Positions 33,236 through 44,400 of a stretch of DNA of 63,755 nucleotides are shown piece after piece. The stretch spans positions 1-63,755 of the forward strand of contig NZ_NBXA01000053.1 in the NCBI RefSeq assembly GCF_003399625.1, read 5' to 3'. A program made the position numbers and the translations under genes. The notes under the pieces are model-generated. The model searched no databases and was not told the origin of the DNA. It saw nothing but the letters and a program-made list of their open reading frames with translations. The stretch's first letter is position 1; the number at the start of each line of letters is the position of its first letter. This stretch comes from Subtercola boreus. Lineage in GTDB: Bacteria > Actinomycetota > Actinomycetes > Actinomycetales > Microbacteriaceae.

Positions 33236-34057
33236 TCAGGTCGTGGCGAGTCGGGCAAGTGTCGCGGTCTCGGTCACTGCTGCCGCGGTCGCGGTTTCTT
33301 TGGCAAGGAAGGACCCGAGTTCGCTGATAGTGCTCATCAGCGGCGCGGGGAAGACGACGGTGGTGTTCTTGTCGACGCCGAGCTCGATGAGGGTCTGCAG
33401 GTTTCGGAGCTGCAGGGCGAGCGGGTGAGCCATCATCGTGTCGGAGGCTTCACCGAGCGCTGCGGCGGCAAGCGCTTCGCCCTCGGCGGCGATGATCTTT
33501 GCCCGCTTCTCACGCTCGGCTTCGGCCTGTTTCGCCATTGCCCGTTTCATCGTCTCAGGCAGTTGGATGTCTTTGAGCTCCACCAGTGTGACTTCCACGC
33601 CCCAGTCGAGGGTTGTCAGATCAAGGATCTTCCTGATGTCCGCGTTGATGATGTCTGTTTCGGCGAGCATCTCATCGAGAGTGTGTTTGCCGACAACCTT
33701 CCGCAGCGTGGTTTGGGCAATCTGGTCTATCGCGGCGTTGACGTTCTCGATGGCGACGACCGACTTGACTGCGTCGACGACCCGGAAGTAGGCGACGGCT
33801 GAGATGTCGACGCTGACGTTGTCTTTGGTGATGATGCCCTGGGACTGGATCGGCATAGTGATGATCCGCAGCGTCACCTTCGTGAGCCGGTCGGCGATCG
33901 GGATGATGATGGCAAGGCCCGGCTTCTTCGTCCCGATGACCCGGCCGAAACGGAACTGCACCCCCATCTCGTACTGCGTGACGACGTGGATCGCGAGCCC
34001 CAGCGCGATGATCACCAGAATGCCCACAACCACCAAGACCATCAGGAGGGCGGTCAT
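33236..34057 (-). CDS. SPFH/stomatin-prohibitin family membrane protein
   Basis: The 273-residue protein has one N-terminal membrane helix (MVLVVVGILVIIALGLAIHVV). The SPFH domain follows (QYEMGVQFRFGRVIGTKKPG, VKSVVAIENVNAAIDQIAQTTLR) and then a coiled-coil-like AKQAEAEREKRAKIIAAEGEAL stretch. Stomatin-type slipins organise membrane microdomains and can modulate channels and transporters. The ATG at 34057 has AGGCGG, and it overlaps the stop of a 26-codon upstream ORF (ATGA). As leader of the gad operon it may scaffold GadC or membrane proteases, but that is inference. Confidence 0.87.
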   Translation of the reverse strand: MTALLMVLVVVGILVIIALGLAIHVVTQYEMGVQFRFGRVIGTKKPGLAIIIPIADRLTKVTLRIITMPIQSQGIITKDNVSVDISAVAYFRVVDAVKSVVAIENVNAAIDQIAQTTLRKVVGKHTLDEMLAETDIINADIRKILDLTTLDWGVEVTLVELKDIQLPETMKRAMAKQAEAEREKRAKIIAAEGEALAAAALGEASDTMMAHPLALQLRNLQTLIELGVDKNTTVVFPAPLMSTISELGSFLAKETATAAAVTETATLARLATT

Positions 34058-34134
34058 GAGACACCGCCTGAAGATCTCACCGGGATGGGGCAAGGCCCGG
34101 TCGTGATGGTGTACTCGGTCGGTGAATCGATCAT
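34054..34134 (-). CDS. Short upstream ORF (26 aa) coupled to the SPFH gene
   Basis: ATG 34134 follows an excellent CTAAGGAG site and opens a 26-codon ORF beginning MIDSPTEYTITTGP. Its TGA overlaps the SPFH ATG by 4 nt. The ackA leader has a similarly placed 9-codon ORF (44867-44896) coupled in the same way, and the DNA upstream of the two is homologous. It may act as a leader peptide governing translation of the gad operon rather than as a functional protein. Confidence 0.5.
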   Translation of the reverse strand: MIDSPTEYTITTGPCPIPVRSSGGVS

Positions 34135-34149
34135 GAAACTGCTCCTTAG

Positions 34150-34200
34150 GGCATCGGTGAGAACCGCTGCCAAGGACCGGAGCAACACGGCCGACACTAC
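34150..34200 (-). promoter_or_regulatory. Conserved promoter/5' leader of the SPFH-gad operon
   Basis: The minus strand carries TAGTGT (34199-34194, a plausible -10 about 31 bp from the centre of box F), then GTTGCTCCGGTCCTTGGCAG, then a hairpin CGGT-TCTC-ACCG (34066+89 to 34155; bases 34155-34166). The same order and near-identical sequence occur in front of ackA at 44800-44850, where the stem is CGGTG-TTT-CACCG. Conservation of the stem with a changed loop suggests an mRNA structure. Confidence 0.5.
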
Positions 34201-34223
34201 GCCGGCGGTGGTTCCTGCTGGTA

Positions 34224-34237
34224 GGGACTTTGTACCC
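34224..34237 (-). promoter_or_regulatory. DevR/DosR-type box (site F)
   Basis: GGGACTTTGTACCC on the plus strand. Read towards the SPFH gene it is GGGTACAAAGTCCC, matching GGGTACTAAGTCCT before ackA in both sequence and distance to the leader. Confidence 0.62.
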
Positions 34238-34345
34238 ATTTGCAGGGTGCCAACGGAGCCGCGCGTTCGCTTGTCGGACGTTGCGGCCGCTCGTATTTGG
34301 TCGGCGGCCTTGACATCGGAGCGTTCCGGGGAGAGCCTGTGGGAA

Positions 34346-34359
34346 GTCACTCTGGCCCT
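34346..34359 (+). promoter_or_regulatory. DevR/DosR-like box (site E)
   Basis: GTCACTCTGGCCCT lies inside AGTCACTCTGGCCCTTGGTG, a 20-mer repeated exactly in front of the GH65 gene (site G). Distance from this 20-mer to the start codon is 33 nt in both cases. Confidence 0.55.
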
Positions 34360-34397
34360 TGGTGTCGTTCGAACACGCGAATGAACCGAGGACTGCC

Positions 34398-34730
34398 ATG
34401 ACTGACGCGCTCACCACCACGACTGCCGAGTGGGTCGATGACGCACCTGAAACCGCCAAGCTGCGTGCACAGCTTGACGAAGCCCTGATCCTGGAACACG
34501 CATCGGGTCGGGCGTGGCGGGTATGTGACTCGCGGGTACCCGTCGGGTCTCAGGACAGATGTGTTGGCTTTGTCGAAGAACGCGACGGTCTCTACGAAGT
34601 GATGCAGGTCACTGAGACATTCATCTGGACCACACTCGGTTCGATGCGGGCTGCGCTCGATCACCTCGTTGCCACCGCCGAGTTGAGGACCTTCGCCTCT
34701 GTGGAGGGCGCCCCGACCACGATTGGCTGA
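34398..34730 (+). CDS. Hypothetical protein (110 aa) leading the phosphoketolase operon
   Basis: The product has an acidic N-terminal part (ETAKLRAQLDEALILEHASG) and a compact C-terminal part (CVGFVEERDGLYEVMQVTET, SMRAALDHLVATAE) with two cysteines and no membrane segment. I recognise no family. The ATG at 34398 is supported by ACCGAGGA, conserved at the same distance in front of the GH65 gene. Located 126 bp before xfp in the same direction and behind box E, it may be a small regulator or accessory protein of the fermentation operon. Confidence 0.65.
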   Translation: MTDALTTTTAEWVDDAPETAKLRAQLDEALILEHASGRAWRVCDSRVPVGSQDRCVGFVEERDGLYEVMQVTETFIWTTLGSMRAALDHLVATAELRTFASVEGAPTTIG

Positions 34731-34856
34731 CTGATGTCGCCGTGTCAGCCACGGGCAGGCAGCGCGTCCTCTTCGCTTGACACGCGGTTTCGTCAGGAGC
34801 CGGTCGCACAACTACTAGGACCGCGGGCTGCCGCGGTCGGTTCGGAGCATCCACTG

Positions 34857-37250
34857 ATGACGTCAACGACCATCGCGACGCAGAACACGGCCACCCTTTC
34901 CCTAGACCTTGCCGAGAGGATGAATGCGTATTGGCGAGCGGCGAATTATGTTTCGGTCGGACAGTTGTACCTGTACGCGAATCCGCTGCTCCGTGAGCCC
35001 TTGAAACTTGCCCATGTGAAGCCACTTGTCGTCGGGCATTGGGGCACGACGCCGGGACAGAATTTCATCTACGTGCATCTGAACCGGGTGATCACCAAGT
35101 ACGACCTGGACATGTTCTACATCGCGGGCCCAGGTCACGGCGGCGCCGCACTGGTGGGGAACACGTATCTGGAAGGCACGTACAGCGAGGTCTATCCTGA
35201 CGTCAGTCAAGATGAAACCGGTCTCACCCGGCTGTTCACACAGTTTTCTTTCCCCGGCGGGATCTCCAGCCACGTCGCGCCGACAACGCCGGGCTCCATC
35301 CATGAGGGCGGTGAGCTCGGCTACTCCCTGAGTCACGCCTTCGGCGCCGCTTTCGACAACCCCGATCTGATCGTGGCGTGCATCATCGGGGACGGTGAGG
35401 CCGAAACCGGGCCGTTGGCGACCTCCTGGCATTCCAACAAATTCCTCGACCCGATCACCGACGGTGCGGTGCTACCGATTCTGCATCTGAACGGCTGGAA
35501 GATCAGCAACCCCACGGTACTTGCCCGTATCGAGGGAGAAGAACTCGAACAATTCCTCCGCGGTTGCGGCTGGGACCCCATCTTCGTCGAAGGTGACGAC
35601 CCTGCAGTGATGCATCAGCTGATGGCAGCTGCGCTGGATCAGGCCGTCGAAGACATCCGCGACACGCAAGCGGCCGCACGCAGCGCGAATGCCAGCTCAA
35701 GGCCCCGGTGGCCGATGATCGTCCTGCGATCGCCGAAAGGATGGACCGGCCCGAAAGAGGTCGACGGTCTCAAGATCGAGGGAACCTTCCGCTCACACCA
35801 GGTGCCGCTCCTGGTGGATCCGGAGCATCCCGAGCACGTCGCGCAACTCGAAGAATGGATGCGCAGTTACAAGCCCGAGGAACTCTTCGACCACGACGGC
35901 CGACTCATCCCGGAACTTGCTTCCCTCTCACCGGTCGGGGATCGCCGGATGGGCGCCAACCCGCACGCGAACGGCGGGCTGCTCCTGCACACCCTGCGGA
36001 TGCCGGACTTCCACACTCACGCCGTGAGTGTCCCGGAACCGGGCTCCGTGGGAGCCGAAGACACCGGCGTGCTGGGTCAGTTTCTCCGTGACGTCGTCTC
36101 GTTGAACGAGCAGGGAAGAAATTTTCGCATCTTCGGACCCGACGAAACACTCTCGAACATCCTCGGGGCCGTTTTCGACGCCACCAACCGGCAGTGGAAC
36201 GCACAAACCTCACCGGACGACGAATACCTCGCCCCCACCGGGCGGGTGCTGGACTCAATGCTCAGCGAACACCAGTCGGAAGGGTGGCTCGAAGGCTACC
36301 TCCTCACCGGCCGCCATGGTCTCTTCAACTGCTACGAAGCGTTCATCCACATCGTCGATTCCATGTTCAACCAGCACGCGAAATGGTTGAAAGTCACGAA
36401 AGAGCTGCCCTGGCGGCGCGGAATCGCGTCCCTGAACTACCTGCTCACCTCGCACGTGTGGCAACAGGACCACAACGGCTTCACCCATCAGGATCCTGGC
36501 TTCCTCGACCATGTCGTGAACAAAAAAGCCGACATCGTGCGCGTGTACCTGCCGCCGGACGCGAACACTCTCCTGTCCGTGTTTGATCACTGTCTACGAA
36601 GCCGCGACTACGTCAACGTCGTCGTCGCCGGCAAACACACCATGCCGCAATGGCTGACGATGGACCAGGCCGTCGTGCACTGCACCGAAGGCATCGGAAT
36701 CTGGGACTGGGCCAGCAACGACCAACACGATGAACCGGACGTGGTGATGGCCTGCTGCGGGGACACCCCAACCCTCGAAGTTCTCGCCGCCGTGAGCATC
36801 CTCCGCGAGCATCTGCCCGAGCTGAAAATCCGGGTCATCAACGTGGTAGACCTGATGCGCCTGCAGCCCAGCACCGAGCATCCCCACGGCCTCACCGACA
36901 CCGACTACGACTCGCTCTTCACCACCAACACACCAATCGTTTTCGCGTTCCACGGATACCCTGGGCTCATTCACCGCCTCACCTACCGCCGCACCAACCG
37001 CAACATGCATGTCCGCGGCTACAACGAGGAAGGCACCATCACCACACCCTTCGACATGCGCGTCCAAAACGGTCTGGACCGGTACCACCTTGTCCAAGAT
37101 GTCATCGACCGCCTTCCACAAACCGGCTCAGAGGGCGCTCATCTCAAGCAGATCGTGACCGACAAACTCGTCGAACACAACAAATACATCGACACCCACG
37201 GCCAGGACATGCCCGAGATCCTCAACTGGAAGTGGCAGAGCACCCCGTGA
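34857..37250 (+). CDS. xfp: Xylulose-5-phosphate/fructose-6-phosphate phosphoketolase
   Basis: The 797-residue ThDP enzyme has [20 protein letters not shown], the ThDP/Mg motif [18 protein letters not shown], and [15 protein letters not shown] in the middle. Length fits the family (about 790-830). It cleaves xylulose-5-P or fructose-6-P with phosphate to acetyl-P plus glyceraldehyde-3-P or erythrose-4-P. Acetyl-P can go straight to AckA (encoded at 44893) for ATP. The ATG at 34857 has CGGAG upstream. It is coupled through a GTGA overlap to the aldolase gene, so operon xfp-fba-pgm-ATPase is clear. Confidence 0.96.
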   Translation: MTSTTIATQNTATLSLDLAERMNAYWRAANYVSVGQLYLYANPLLREPLKLAHVKPLVVGHWGTTPGQNFIYVHLNRVITKYDLDMFYIAGPGHGGAALVGNTYLEGTYSEVYPDVSQDETGLTRLFTQFSFPGGISSHVAPTTPGSIHEGGELGYSLSHAFGAAFDNPDLIVACIIGDGEAETGPLATSWHSNKFLDPITDGAVLPILHLNGWKISNPTVLARIEGEELEQFLRGCGWDPIFVEGDDPAVMHQLMAAALDQAVEDIRDTQAAARSANASSRPRWPMIVLRSPKGWTGPKEVDGLKIEGTFRSHQVPLLVDPEHPEHVAQLEEWMRSYKPEELFDHDGRLIPELASLSPVGDRRMGANPHANGGLLLHTLRMPDFHTHAVSVPEPGSVGAEDTGVLGQFLRDVVSLNEQGRNFRIFGPDETLSNILGAVFDATNRQWNAQTSPDDEYLAPTGRVLDSMLSEHQSEGWLEGYLLTGRHGLFNCYEAFIHIVDSMFNQHAKWLKVTKELPWRRGIASLNYLLTSHVWQQDHNGFTHQDPGFLDHVVNKKADIVRVYLPPDANTLLSVFDHCLRSRDYVNVVVAGKHTMPQWLTMDQAVVHCTEGIGIWDWASNDQHDEPDVVMACCGDTPTLEVLAAVSILREHLPELKIRVINVVDLMRLQPSTEHPHGLTDTDYDSLFTTNTPIVFAFHGYPGLIHRLTYRRTNRNMHVRGYNEEGTITTPFDMRVQNGLDRYHLVQDVIDRLPQTGSEGAHLKQIVTDKLVEHNKYIDTHGQDMPEILNWKWQSTP

Positions 37251-38329
37251 GCGGCGATCTAGAAGCCATGGCACAGAACTTGGTGGCCGGCGCCAAAGGC
37301 CTCCTCGCAATCGATGAAAGCATCGGTACCTGCAACCGCCGGTTCGGACGATTCGGAATCCCTCAAACATCGGAGATGCGCCGTTCCTGGCGGGAGACGC
37401 TGATCACGACCCCGGGACTTTCCGAGTTCATCAGCGGCGCCATCCTCTTCGACGAAACGATCGAGCAGAAGGCGAGCAACGGGACCCGTTTTCTGGAGAT
37501 CCTCGCTGGCGTTGGTATTGCCGCCGGAATCAAGGTAGACACCGGTACGGTGCCGCTCGCCGGCCATCCCGACGAGAAGATCACCGAGGGTTTGGATGGT
37601 CTCCGGCAGCGACTGGAGCGGTACTCGATGTTGGGGGCCTCGTTCGCGAAGTGGCGGGCGGTTTTCGCAATCGATCACGGAACTCCCAGTGCGGCGTCGG
37701 TAGCCGCCAACTCGAACGCCCTGGCACGGTATGCGGCGCTGTGTCAGGAAGCGGGAATGGTTCCCGTCGTCGAACCCGAAGTACTCATGCGAGGCACGCA
37801 CTCCATCCAGGAATGCGAAGAAGCCACCGAGACTGTGCTTCGATCGGTTTTCGTCGCCCTCCAGCTTCACGGTGTGCAGCTCGAGGGGATGATTCTCAAA
37901 CCCAACATGGTCGTCCCCGGCGCCGACAGCCCGAACCAAGTAGCGGCCGAGCTCGTGGCGCAGGCGACAGTGCGATGTCTGCGCCGCGTCGTGCCCGCCG
38001 CCGTTCCCGGTGTGCTCTTCCTCTCTGGCGGCCAACCCGGGCCCATCGCCACCGCCCGGCTGAACGCAATGAATTCGACCGGCCCAGACAGGCCCGGCCC
38101 GCAACCGTGGGCGCTGGGATTCTCTTTCGGTCGTGCCATCCAACAGCCGGCACTGGCAATTTGGGGCGGAGCTTCGTCCGAGAGGGGCGACGCCCAACTA
38201 TCGGTACTGCACCGTGCACGCTGCAACACAGCCGCACGCCAGGGACTCTACGAACCGGCAATGGAGAACCACCAAACCCCAGCGATACACCCATATTCAG
38301 CGGCGGAACGTACAGCGTTACTGGCGTGA
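37247..38329 (+). CDS. Class I fructose-bisphosphate aldolase
   Basis: The 360-residue enzyme carries [50 protein letters not shown] and the Schiff-base Lys in [10 protein letters not shown], then LFLSGGQ. This is the metal-independent class I aldolase, common in eukaryotes but found in some actinobacteria. The GTG at 37247 overlaps the xfp stop by 4 nt. A GTG 15 nt upstream is an alternative. In this operon it could link triose phosphates with fructose phosphates around the phosphoketolase. Confidence 0.9.
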   Translation: MSGDLEAMAQNLVAGAKGLLAIDESIGTCNRRFGRFGIPQTSEMRRSWRETLITTPGLSEFISGAILFDETIEQKASNGTRFLEILAGVGIAAGIKVDTGTVPLAGHPDEKITEGLDGLRQRLERYSMLGASFAKWRAVFAIDHGTPSAASVAANSNALARYAALCQEAGMVPVVEPEVLMRGTHSIQECEEATETVLRSVFVALQLHGVQLEGMILKPNMVVPGADSPNQVAAELVAQATVRCLRRVVPAAVPGVLFLSGGQPGPIATARLNAMNSTGPDRPGPQPWALGFSFGRAIQQPALAIWGGASSERGDAQLSVLHRARCNTAARQGLYEPAMENHQTPAIHPYSAAERTALLA

Positions 38330-38919
38330 TCTACTTCATCCGCCACGGCGAAACAGAATGGTCACTCACCGGAAAGCACACCGGTCAAACAGACATCCCC
38401 CTGACAACCCACGGAAAGAGTCAGGCACGCGCACTCACGCCACGGCTGCGCGATATCCCGTTCGCCGCCGTCATCTCAAGCCCCCTGCAACGAGCTGTCG
38501 AAACATGCCAGCTGTCCGGCCTTTTACTAACCGAAACCGTGCCAGACGTCGATGAATGGAACTACGGCCAGTACGAGGGGCTGACGTCTGACACGATCAG
38601 GGACACCCGGCCCGGGTGGGGCGTGTTCCGTGACGGATGCCCCGGCGGAGAGTCTGTCGACCAGGTTCAGCAGCGAGCCGACCGAGTCCTCAGCCGGCTA
38701 CGCAGGTACCCCGGTAATGTTGCGGTTTTCTCGCACGGCCAGTTCGGTGAAGCGTTGGCGGCCCGATGGATCGGGCGCCCGGTGCTAGAGGCGCAACACT
38801 TTCACCTCGACCCGGCGACGGTCAGCATCTTCCAGATCGACCCCGCACATCCGGCGGTGCCGGTCATCTCACTATGGAACAGCTCCGGCACGCTTCCCGG
38901 GAAAAAGGACGCACTATGA
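38326..38919 (+). CDS. Histidine phosphatase / phosphoglycerate mutase family protein
   Basis: The 197-residue protein begins [20 protein letters not shown], with the catalytic His in RHGE. It has SSPLQRAVETC, the Glu in WNYGQYEGLT, and the second catalytic His in VFSHGQFGEAL. This matches the broad-specificity phosphatase/cofactor-dependent mutase branch. The small size and lack of mutase-specific insertions favour a phosphatase. The GTG start at 38326 overlaps the aldolase stop by 4 nt. Its substrate in this operon may be a sugar phosphate. Confidence 0.87.
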   Translation: MIYFIRHGETEWSLTGKHTGQTDIPLTTHGKSQARALTPRLRDIPFAAVISSPLQRAVETCQLSGLLLTETVPDVDEWNYGQYEGLTSDTIRDTRPGWGVFRDGCPGGESVDQVQQRADRVLSRLRRYPGNVAVFSHGQFGEALAARWIGRPVLEAQHFHLDPATVSIFQIDPAHPAVPVISLWNSSGTLPGKKDAL

Positions 38920-41399
38920 CGACCCCATCGGCCACAGCACCCACCGCGCTCAAAGACATGTCGTTGGCTCAGATCGAAAAAAAACTCGTCTCATCCGCGA
39001 AAGGCATCAGCGGTCATGAAGCGGCACACCGGCTCCTGCAGTACGGTCCGAACGAGATCGCTGAGAAGAACGACAACCAGCTCCTGAAGTTTCTCGGCTA
39101 CTTCTGGGGCCCGATCCCGTGGATGATCGAAGCCGCCGTGATCCTCTCCGGAGTTCTGCAGCACTGGCCCGACTTCATCATCATTCTCGTGCTCCTGCTC
39201 GCCAACGCGGTCGTCGGATTCGTTGAGGAACGCCAAGCCGGCAATGCAGTGGCCGCTCTGAAAGCACAACTCGCCAGCACCGCAACCGTACTCCGTGACG
39301 GCACCTGGGCTGGATGCCCGGCCCGGGACCTCGTGCCGGGTGACGTCATCCGGCTACGCCTGGGGGACATTGTGCCAGCCGATGCCCGGCTCCTTGCCGG
39401 GGACCCCGTCGAAATCGACCAGTCCGCGCTGACCGGAGAATCCCTTCCCGTCACCGCGAAACCAGGCGACGCAGCCTACTCGGGCTCGATCCTCCGACAC
39501 GGCGAAACGGACGCGCTGGTCTACGCGACAGGATCCGATACCTACTTCGGTGCGACAGCACACCTGGTTCAGGAGGCGCACACGGTCAGCCACTTCCAAC
39601 GCGCCGTGTTGAAGATCGGCAACTTCCTCATCATCCTGGCCGTGGTCTTGGTCGCACTGATCGTCGTTGTCGCCATTGTTCGCGGTGATTCGCCCCTCAC
39701 GACCCTGCAATTCGCTCTCGTCCTACTCGTGGCGGCGATCCCCGTCGCGATGCCGACGGTTCTATCTGTCACCATGGCCGTCGGAGCGCGCCTGCTGTCG
39801 AAAAAGAAAGCAATCGTCACCCGGCTCTCCGCGATCGAGGAGCTCGCGGGTGTGGACATCCTCTGCTCCGACAAGACCGGAACGCTCACCCAGAACTCCC
39901 TGACCCTCGGTGGTCCTTTTCTGTCTGGCACGGCAACCACAGAGGAGATCGTACTGTGCGGTGCCCTGGCGTCACGGGCCGAGGACAAAGACCCCATCGA
40001 CCTCGCCGTCATCGGCGGCCTGCCACAATCAGTGCAGCTCTCTGACTACATCGTCACCGAATTCACCCCCTTCGATCCGGTACACAAACGCACCGAAGCC
40101 ACCGTCACCGGAAAAGACGGAACCACCTTCAAGGTCACAAAGGGAGCACCTCAGGTGATCCTCGCGATGGTCGCGGATCACACCGCTATCAAAACCAGCG
40201 TCGACAAGGCTGTTCACGACTTTGCTGCACGCGGCTTCCGCTCCCTCGGCGTGGCCCGCGCAAGCACAACAGGGTCTTGGGAATTCCTCGGCGTACTGCC
40301 CCTCTTCGACCCACCCCGAAAAGACGCAGCACACACCATCGCAACAGCAGGGCAGATGGGCGTCGCCGTCAAGATGGTGACCGGCGACCAGCTCGCTATC
40401 GCCAAAGAAACCGCCAAAAAGCTGGGCATGGGCACCAACATCCTCGATGCCTCCGGCCTCGGTGACGCCAAACACAACGAAACAGCTGACGTCACCGCCT
40501 CAATCGAAACGTCCGACGGTTTCGCCCAAGTGTTCCCTGAACATAAGTTCCACATCGTCGACATCCTTCAGAAGAACGGCCACATCGTCGGTATGACCGG
40601 CGACGGCGTGAACGATGCGCCGGCGCTGAAAGAAGCCGACTGCGGAATCGCTGTCGCAGGTGCCACGGACGCGGCCCGCGCGGCCGCAGCAATCGTGCTC
40701 ACGACACCCGGTCTTTCCGTGATCATCGACGCGATCAGGGAAAGCCGCCGCATCTTCCAGCGGATGAACAGCTACGCGATCTACCGCATCGCGGAGACTC
40801 TGCGGGTACTGCTGTTCATGACTCTCGCGATTCTCGTTTTCAATTTCTACCCGGTGACCGCGATCATGATCGTGCTGCTGGCTCTGATGAACGACGGCGC
40901 GATCCTAGCGATCGCCTACGATCACGTGCTCTACCGCAACAAACCAGAGAAATGGAAGATGCGTCCGGTTCTCAGCATCGCCAGTGTTCTCGGAATCATG
41001 GGCACGATTGCCGTTTTTGGGCTGCTGTTTCTCGCGCAGAACGTTTTCCATCTCAGCGGCCCGGAAGTGCAGACCATGATGTACCTGAAACTGTCAGTCG
41101 CCGGCCATCTCACGATCTTCCTTACGCGAACCCGTGGACCGTTCTGGTCTCAGCGCCCCGCCCGCATCCTTGTCATCGCAGTCTTCGGCACCCAGGCCAT
41201 TGCCACCTGCTTCGCCCTGTTCGGACTCTTCATGGCAGCCCTTCCCTGGTGGTGGGTCGCGTTCGTCTGGGGATACGCGATCGTCTGGGCGCTGCTGAAC
41301 GACCGAGTGAAGCTTGCCACCTACTGGGTTCTCGATCACCTGAAGACCCCTTTGACGACAGTGGGCCGCACGCGCGCCCTCACCCAGAACGCCCGCTGA
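38916..41399 (+). CDS. Plasma-membrane proton-translocating P-type ATPase (type IIIA-like)
   Basis: The 827-residue pump has the actuator motif DQSALTGESLPVT, the phosphorylated Asp in CSDKTGTLTQNS, the nucleotide-domain VTKGAPQVIL, the hinge GMTGDGVNDAPALKEADCG, and about ten membrane segments. The N-terminus is short and overall style matches fungal/plant and archaeal H+-ATPases. It would expel protons at the cost of ATP, which suits acid produced by the phosphoketolase pathway. The ATG overlaps the previous stop by 4 nt. Ion specificity is inferred. Confidence 0.9.
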   Translation: MTTPSATAPTALKDMSLAQIEKKLVSSAKGISGHEAAHRLLQYGPNEIAEKNDNQLLKFLGYFWGPIPWMIEAAVILSGVLQHWPDFIIILVLLLANAVVGFVEERQAGNAVAALKAQLASTATVLRDGTWAGCPARDLVPGDVIRLRLGDIVPADARLLAGDPVEIDQSALTGESLPVTAKPGDAAYSGSILRHGETDALVYATGSDTYFGATAHLVQEAHTVSHFQRAVLKIGNFLIILAVVLVALIVVVAIVRGDSPLTTLQFALVLLVAAIPVAMPTVLSVTMAVGARLLSKKKAIVTRLSAIEELAGVDILCSDKTGTLTQNSLTLGGPFLSGTATTEEIVLCGALASRAEDKDPIDLAVIGGLPQSVQLSDYIVTEFTPFDPVHKRTEATVTGKDGTTFKVTKGAPQVILAMVADHTAIKTSVDKAVHDFAARGFRSLGVARASTTGSWEFLGVLPLFDPPRKDAAHTIATAGQMGVAVKMVTGDQLAIAKETAKKLGMGTNILDASGLGDAKHNETADVTASIETSDGFAQVFPEHKFHIVDILQKNGHIVGMTGDGVNDAPALKEADCGIAVAGATDAARAAAAIVLTTPGLSVIIDAIRESRRIFQRMNSYAIYRIAETLRVLLFMTLAILVFNFYPVTAIMIVLLALMNDGAILAIAYDHVLYRNKPEKWKMRPVLSIASVLGIMGTIAVFGLLFLAQNVFHLSGPEVQTMMYLKLSVAGHLTIFLTRTRGPFWSQRPARILVIAVFGTQAIATCFALFGLFMAALPWWWVAFVWGYAIVWALLNDRVKLATYWVLDHLKTPLTTVGRTRALTQNAR

Positions 41400-41405
41400 C
41401 ATCCC

Positions 41406-44400
41406 CTACATATCCGACTCTCCGCTCAAAGCCACAACGAAGCGTTGACCGGACGACAATGTTTTGTGTTGCCCGTCGATATCCAGCTGAATGCGACGCC
41501 GCCGTCCTGCGTCAACCTGAACGCTGAGCCGGTCCTGGGTCAGTTCAACGCGAATACGCTGCTCCCGATACACGAGCACGAACGCGACCCTGTGCAGCTC
41601 CACCGGAAGTGCCGGGTGCAGCCACAGCGTGTCGCCCCGGATTTCTAGACCGGCATAGCAGCGGATCGCCATGTCCACCGACCCGGCCATCGCCCCCAGA
41701 TGAATGCCTTCGTGTGTCGTACCTTGATGGCCGCCGGTCAGGTCGCTGGTAAGGGCGCTGCCCAAAAGCTCCCATGACCGGGTGCGGTCCCGCCGCGCCT
41801 CCACCCACGACTCGACAACGTTGCTGAGCGTCGAGCCGCGGGTCGACCGCGCGATGTAGAAATCGACCGTACGAACGATGGTGCGCGCAGGCAGCGTGTA
41901 CCCCAGATCGGCGAAAATACCGCGAAGCTCCTCCGCGGAAAAGAGATACAGCAGCATGAGAACGTCAGCCTGTTTGGAGAGCCGGTAGTCGTTCGTGTTA
42001 AGGCCTTCCGCGTTCAGGATGAGGTCGAGCCGGCCCAGATTACCGTAACGGGCGCGATACGTGTCCCAATCGAACTCGGAGAGCGCCTCGTACCCTTCGA
42101 ACTGGCTGATCACCCCATCGGCATGGAAAACCACCCGCAGTTTCCGGCTGATCCGAGCCCATAATCGTGTCTCACCCGCGACCAGATTCAGCTGATCCCA
42201 CAGCGGCCCGCAATCTCGTCCTCTCAGAATAGTGATGGTCTGCAGCGCGCGTTTCAGCAGCCACGCGGTCATCACGTTCGTGTAGGCGTTGTTTCGAATT
42301 CCGCTACCCGGAGACCCCGGGTTGCCGTCATGGAACTCATCCGGCCCCATCACCCCGTCAATGTCGTAACGGTCATCGGCCGGGTTGTAGACAGCGATGC
42401 TGACAAAGAACCGGGCGACCTCGACGATCAACTCGGCACCCTCCCGGACCAAGAAATCCGTGTCACCGGTTGCCTCGTACAGCTGCCACGCACTGTAGGC
42501 GACAGCGAGACCGGCATGGTGTTCGAGGTGGGAGTTATCGGGCATCCACGACTGATTACGAGGGTTAAACAGCTCGGTTGGGGTCAGTTCACGGCCATCC
42601 ATTCCGCTTTGCCACGGGAACATCGCACCCGAATGCCCGTTAGCTCGAGCGGCTGCCCGGGCCTCTTCGAGGCGCCGATACCGGTACCCGGTCACTGATC
42701 GGCTGATGTCGGGCCGGCGGAGCGTGACTATTGGGTACACAAAGATCTCATCCCAGAAGATGTGACCGCGGTAACCCTCACCACTCAACCCGCGTGCGGG
42801 TATACCTGCATCCGCATCGGCTCGGCCAGCAGCGACAGTCTGCAAGACATGGAAGGTGTTCACGTTGAGAGCGAGGGAGCGAGCGGGACTATTGCTCTCG
42901 ATCTCAACGGCGAAGTCATCCCAGAGGGTTTGCCATTTCTTACGGTGCTCGTCTTCGAGTTCTGCCGGGTTCGGCGTTCGATCCATCCAGCGTTGCGCGG
43001 CCTCTGCCGGGGCCTCGACAGCGCGATCGTGTGAGGTCACCGCGACGACGGACTTGTCCACCCGAATCGGATGGCCCGGTGAAACCTGCACGTCGAACTC
43101 ATGCCCGATCCACGTGTCACCGTTAGTGATCAGTCGCCGGCCCGACTCGAGTTGCTCCTCGCCGCCGAGCACTCTCGTTCGTTGCACAAGCGCAATCCGG
43201 ATCTCAGACTGCGTCGTCATCACTTGCATCAGCACAGTGTCGGGCCCGGTGGCCTCCGCACGCGACGACACCAAATGCACATGAGCGAGCAACTGGTCTT
43301 CATCGACGTTCATGTTCGAGACCGCACCGTCGAGTGCGCTCTGGACAACAAACGCGCCCGACCAGTTTTCGGCCTCGATAGTCGTCTGCAACACGGCAAT
43401 GTGGGGTGATGCGAGAGAAATGAACCTGCGAGACGTCACCACAGTGACTTTGTCGCCGTCATGCCGGTAACGCACCTCACGGGTAAGCACGGCCGCTTTC
43501 AAATCAAGCTCCTGCGAGTAGGACAAGATCTCCGCCGTACCGGGTTTGAGCCAGGCCCCGCCCGGGACTCGCAGGCGAAGCGGCAACCAGTTCGGAGCGT
43601 TGACCAAATGTTCGTCATCATCCGTGCGGGTACCGAAATCCGTTGTCACCCGGTTGAAAACACCGGCGAAATAGGTGCCGGGATAGTGAACGTCATCTGC
43701 GGAAGCTTCGGCAGCAGCGCCACGTGTTCCCCAGTAGGCGTTACTCAGCGTGCACAGAGTCTCGCGGTCGCCCTCTGTTGCCGGATCAAAGCTGTCGTAC
43801 TTCAGCACCCACGGGTCCACCAACGAACCTGGTGAGGCGCCTGCGGCGGTGAGCTGACGCTCCCGGCTGAGGTCGAGTTCCCCCAAATCAGAGACGACAA
43901 CGTCGGCGCCCGCGGCCCGCAATCGCTCGCCCGCACCATCGCGGTCCATCCCCACGACCAAACCGAAACCTCCCGCGGCGCCCGCCTGGACACCAGCCGT
44001 TGCGTCCTCCACCATGGCCGCAGAAGCCGGTGTTACACCCAACTGCCCTGCCGCCTCAAGGAACACAGCCGGATCGGGCTTACCTGGAAGGTGCAGACGG
44101 ATCGCATCGTTACCATCTACACGAACAGAGAACAGATCCATCACCCCCGCAGCCGCGAGTACCGCAACGCAGTTCCGGCTCGACGTGACCACGGCCGTCG
44201 GCACTCCACGCCGCTGCAGGTGGCGCAGCAGGCGCACCGCGTCAGGAAATGCCGTCACACCGTCCTTGGCGATGACGAGGTCGAAGAAGTGTTGCTTACG
44301 CGCAGCCAACGCACGCACTGTCAACTGATCGTCGGGATCACCCACCGTGCCTTCCGGCAGCGTGATGTTGCGTGAGGCGAGGAAGGTTCGGATGCCGTCT

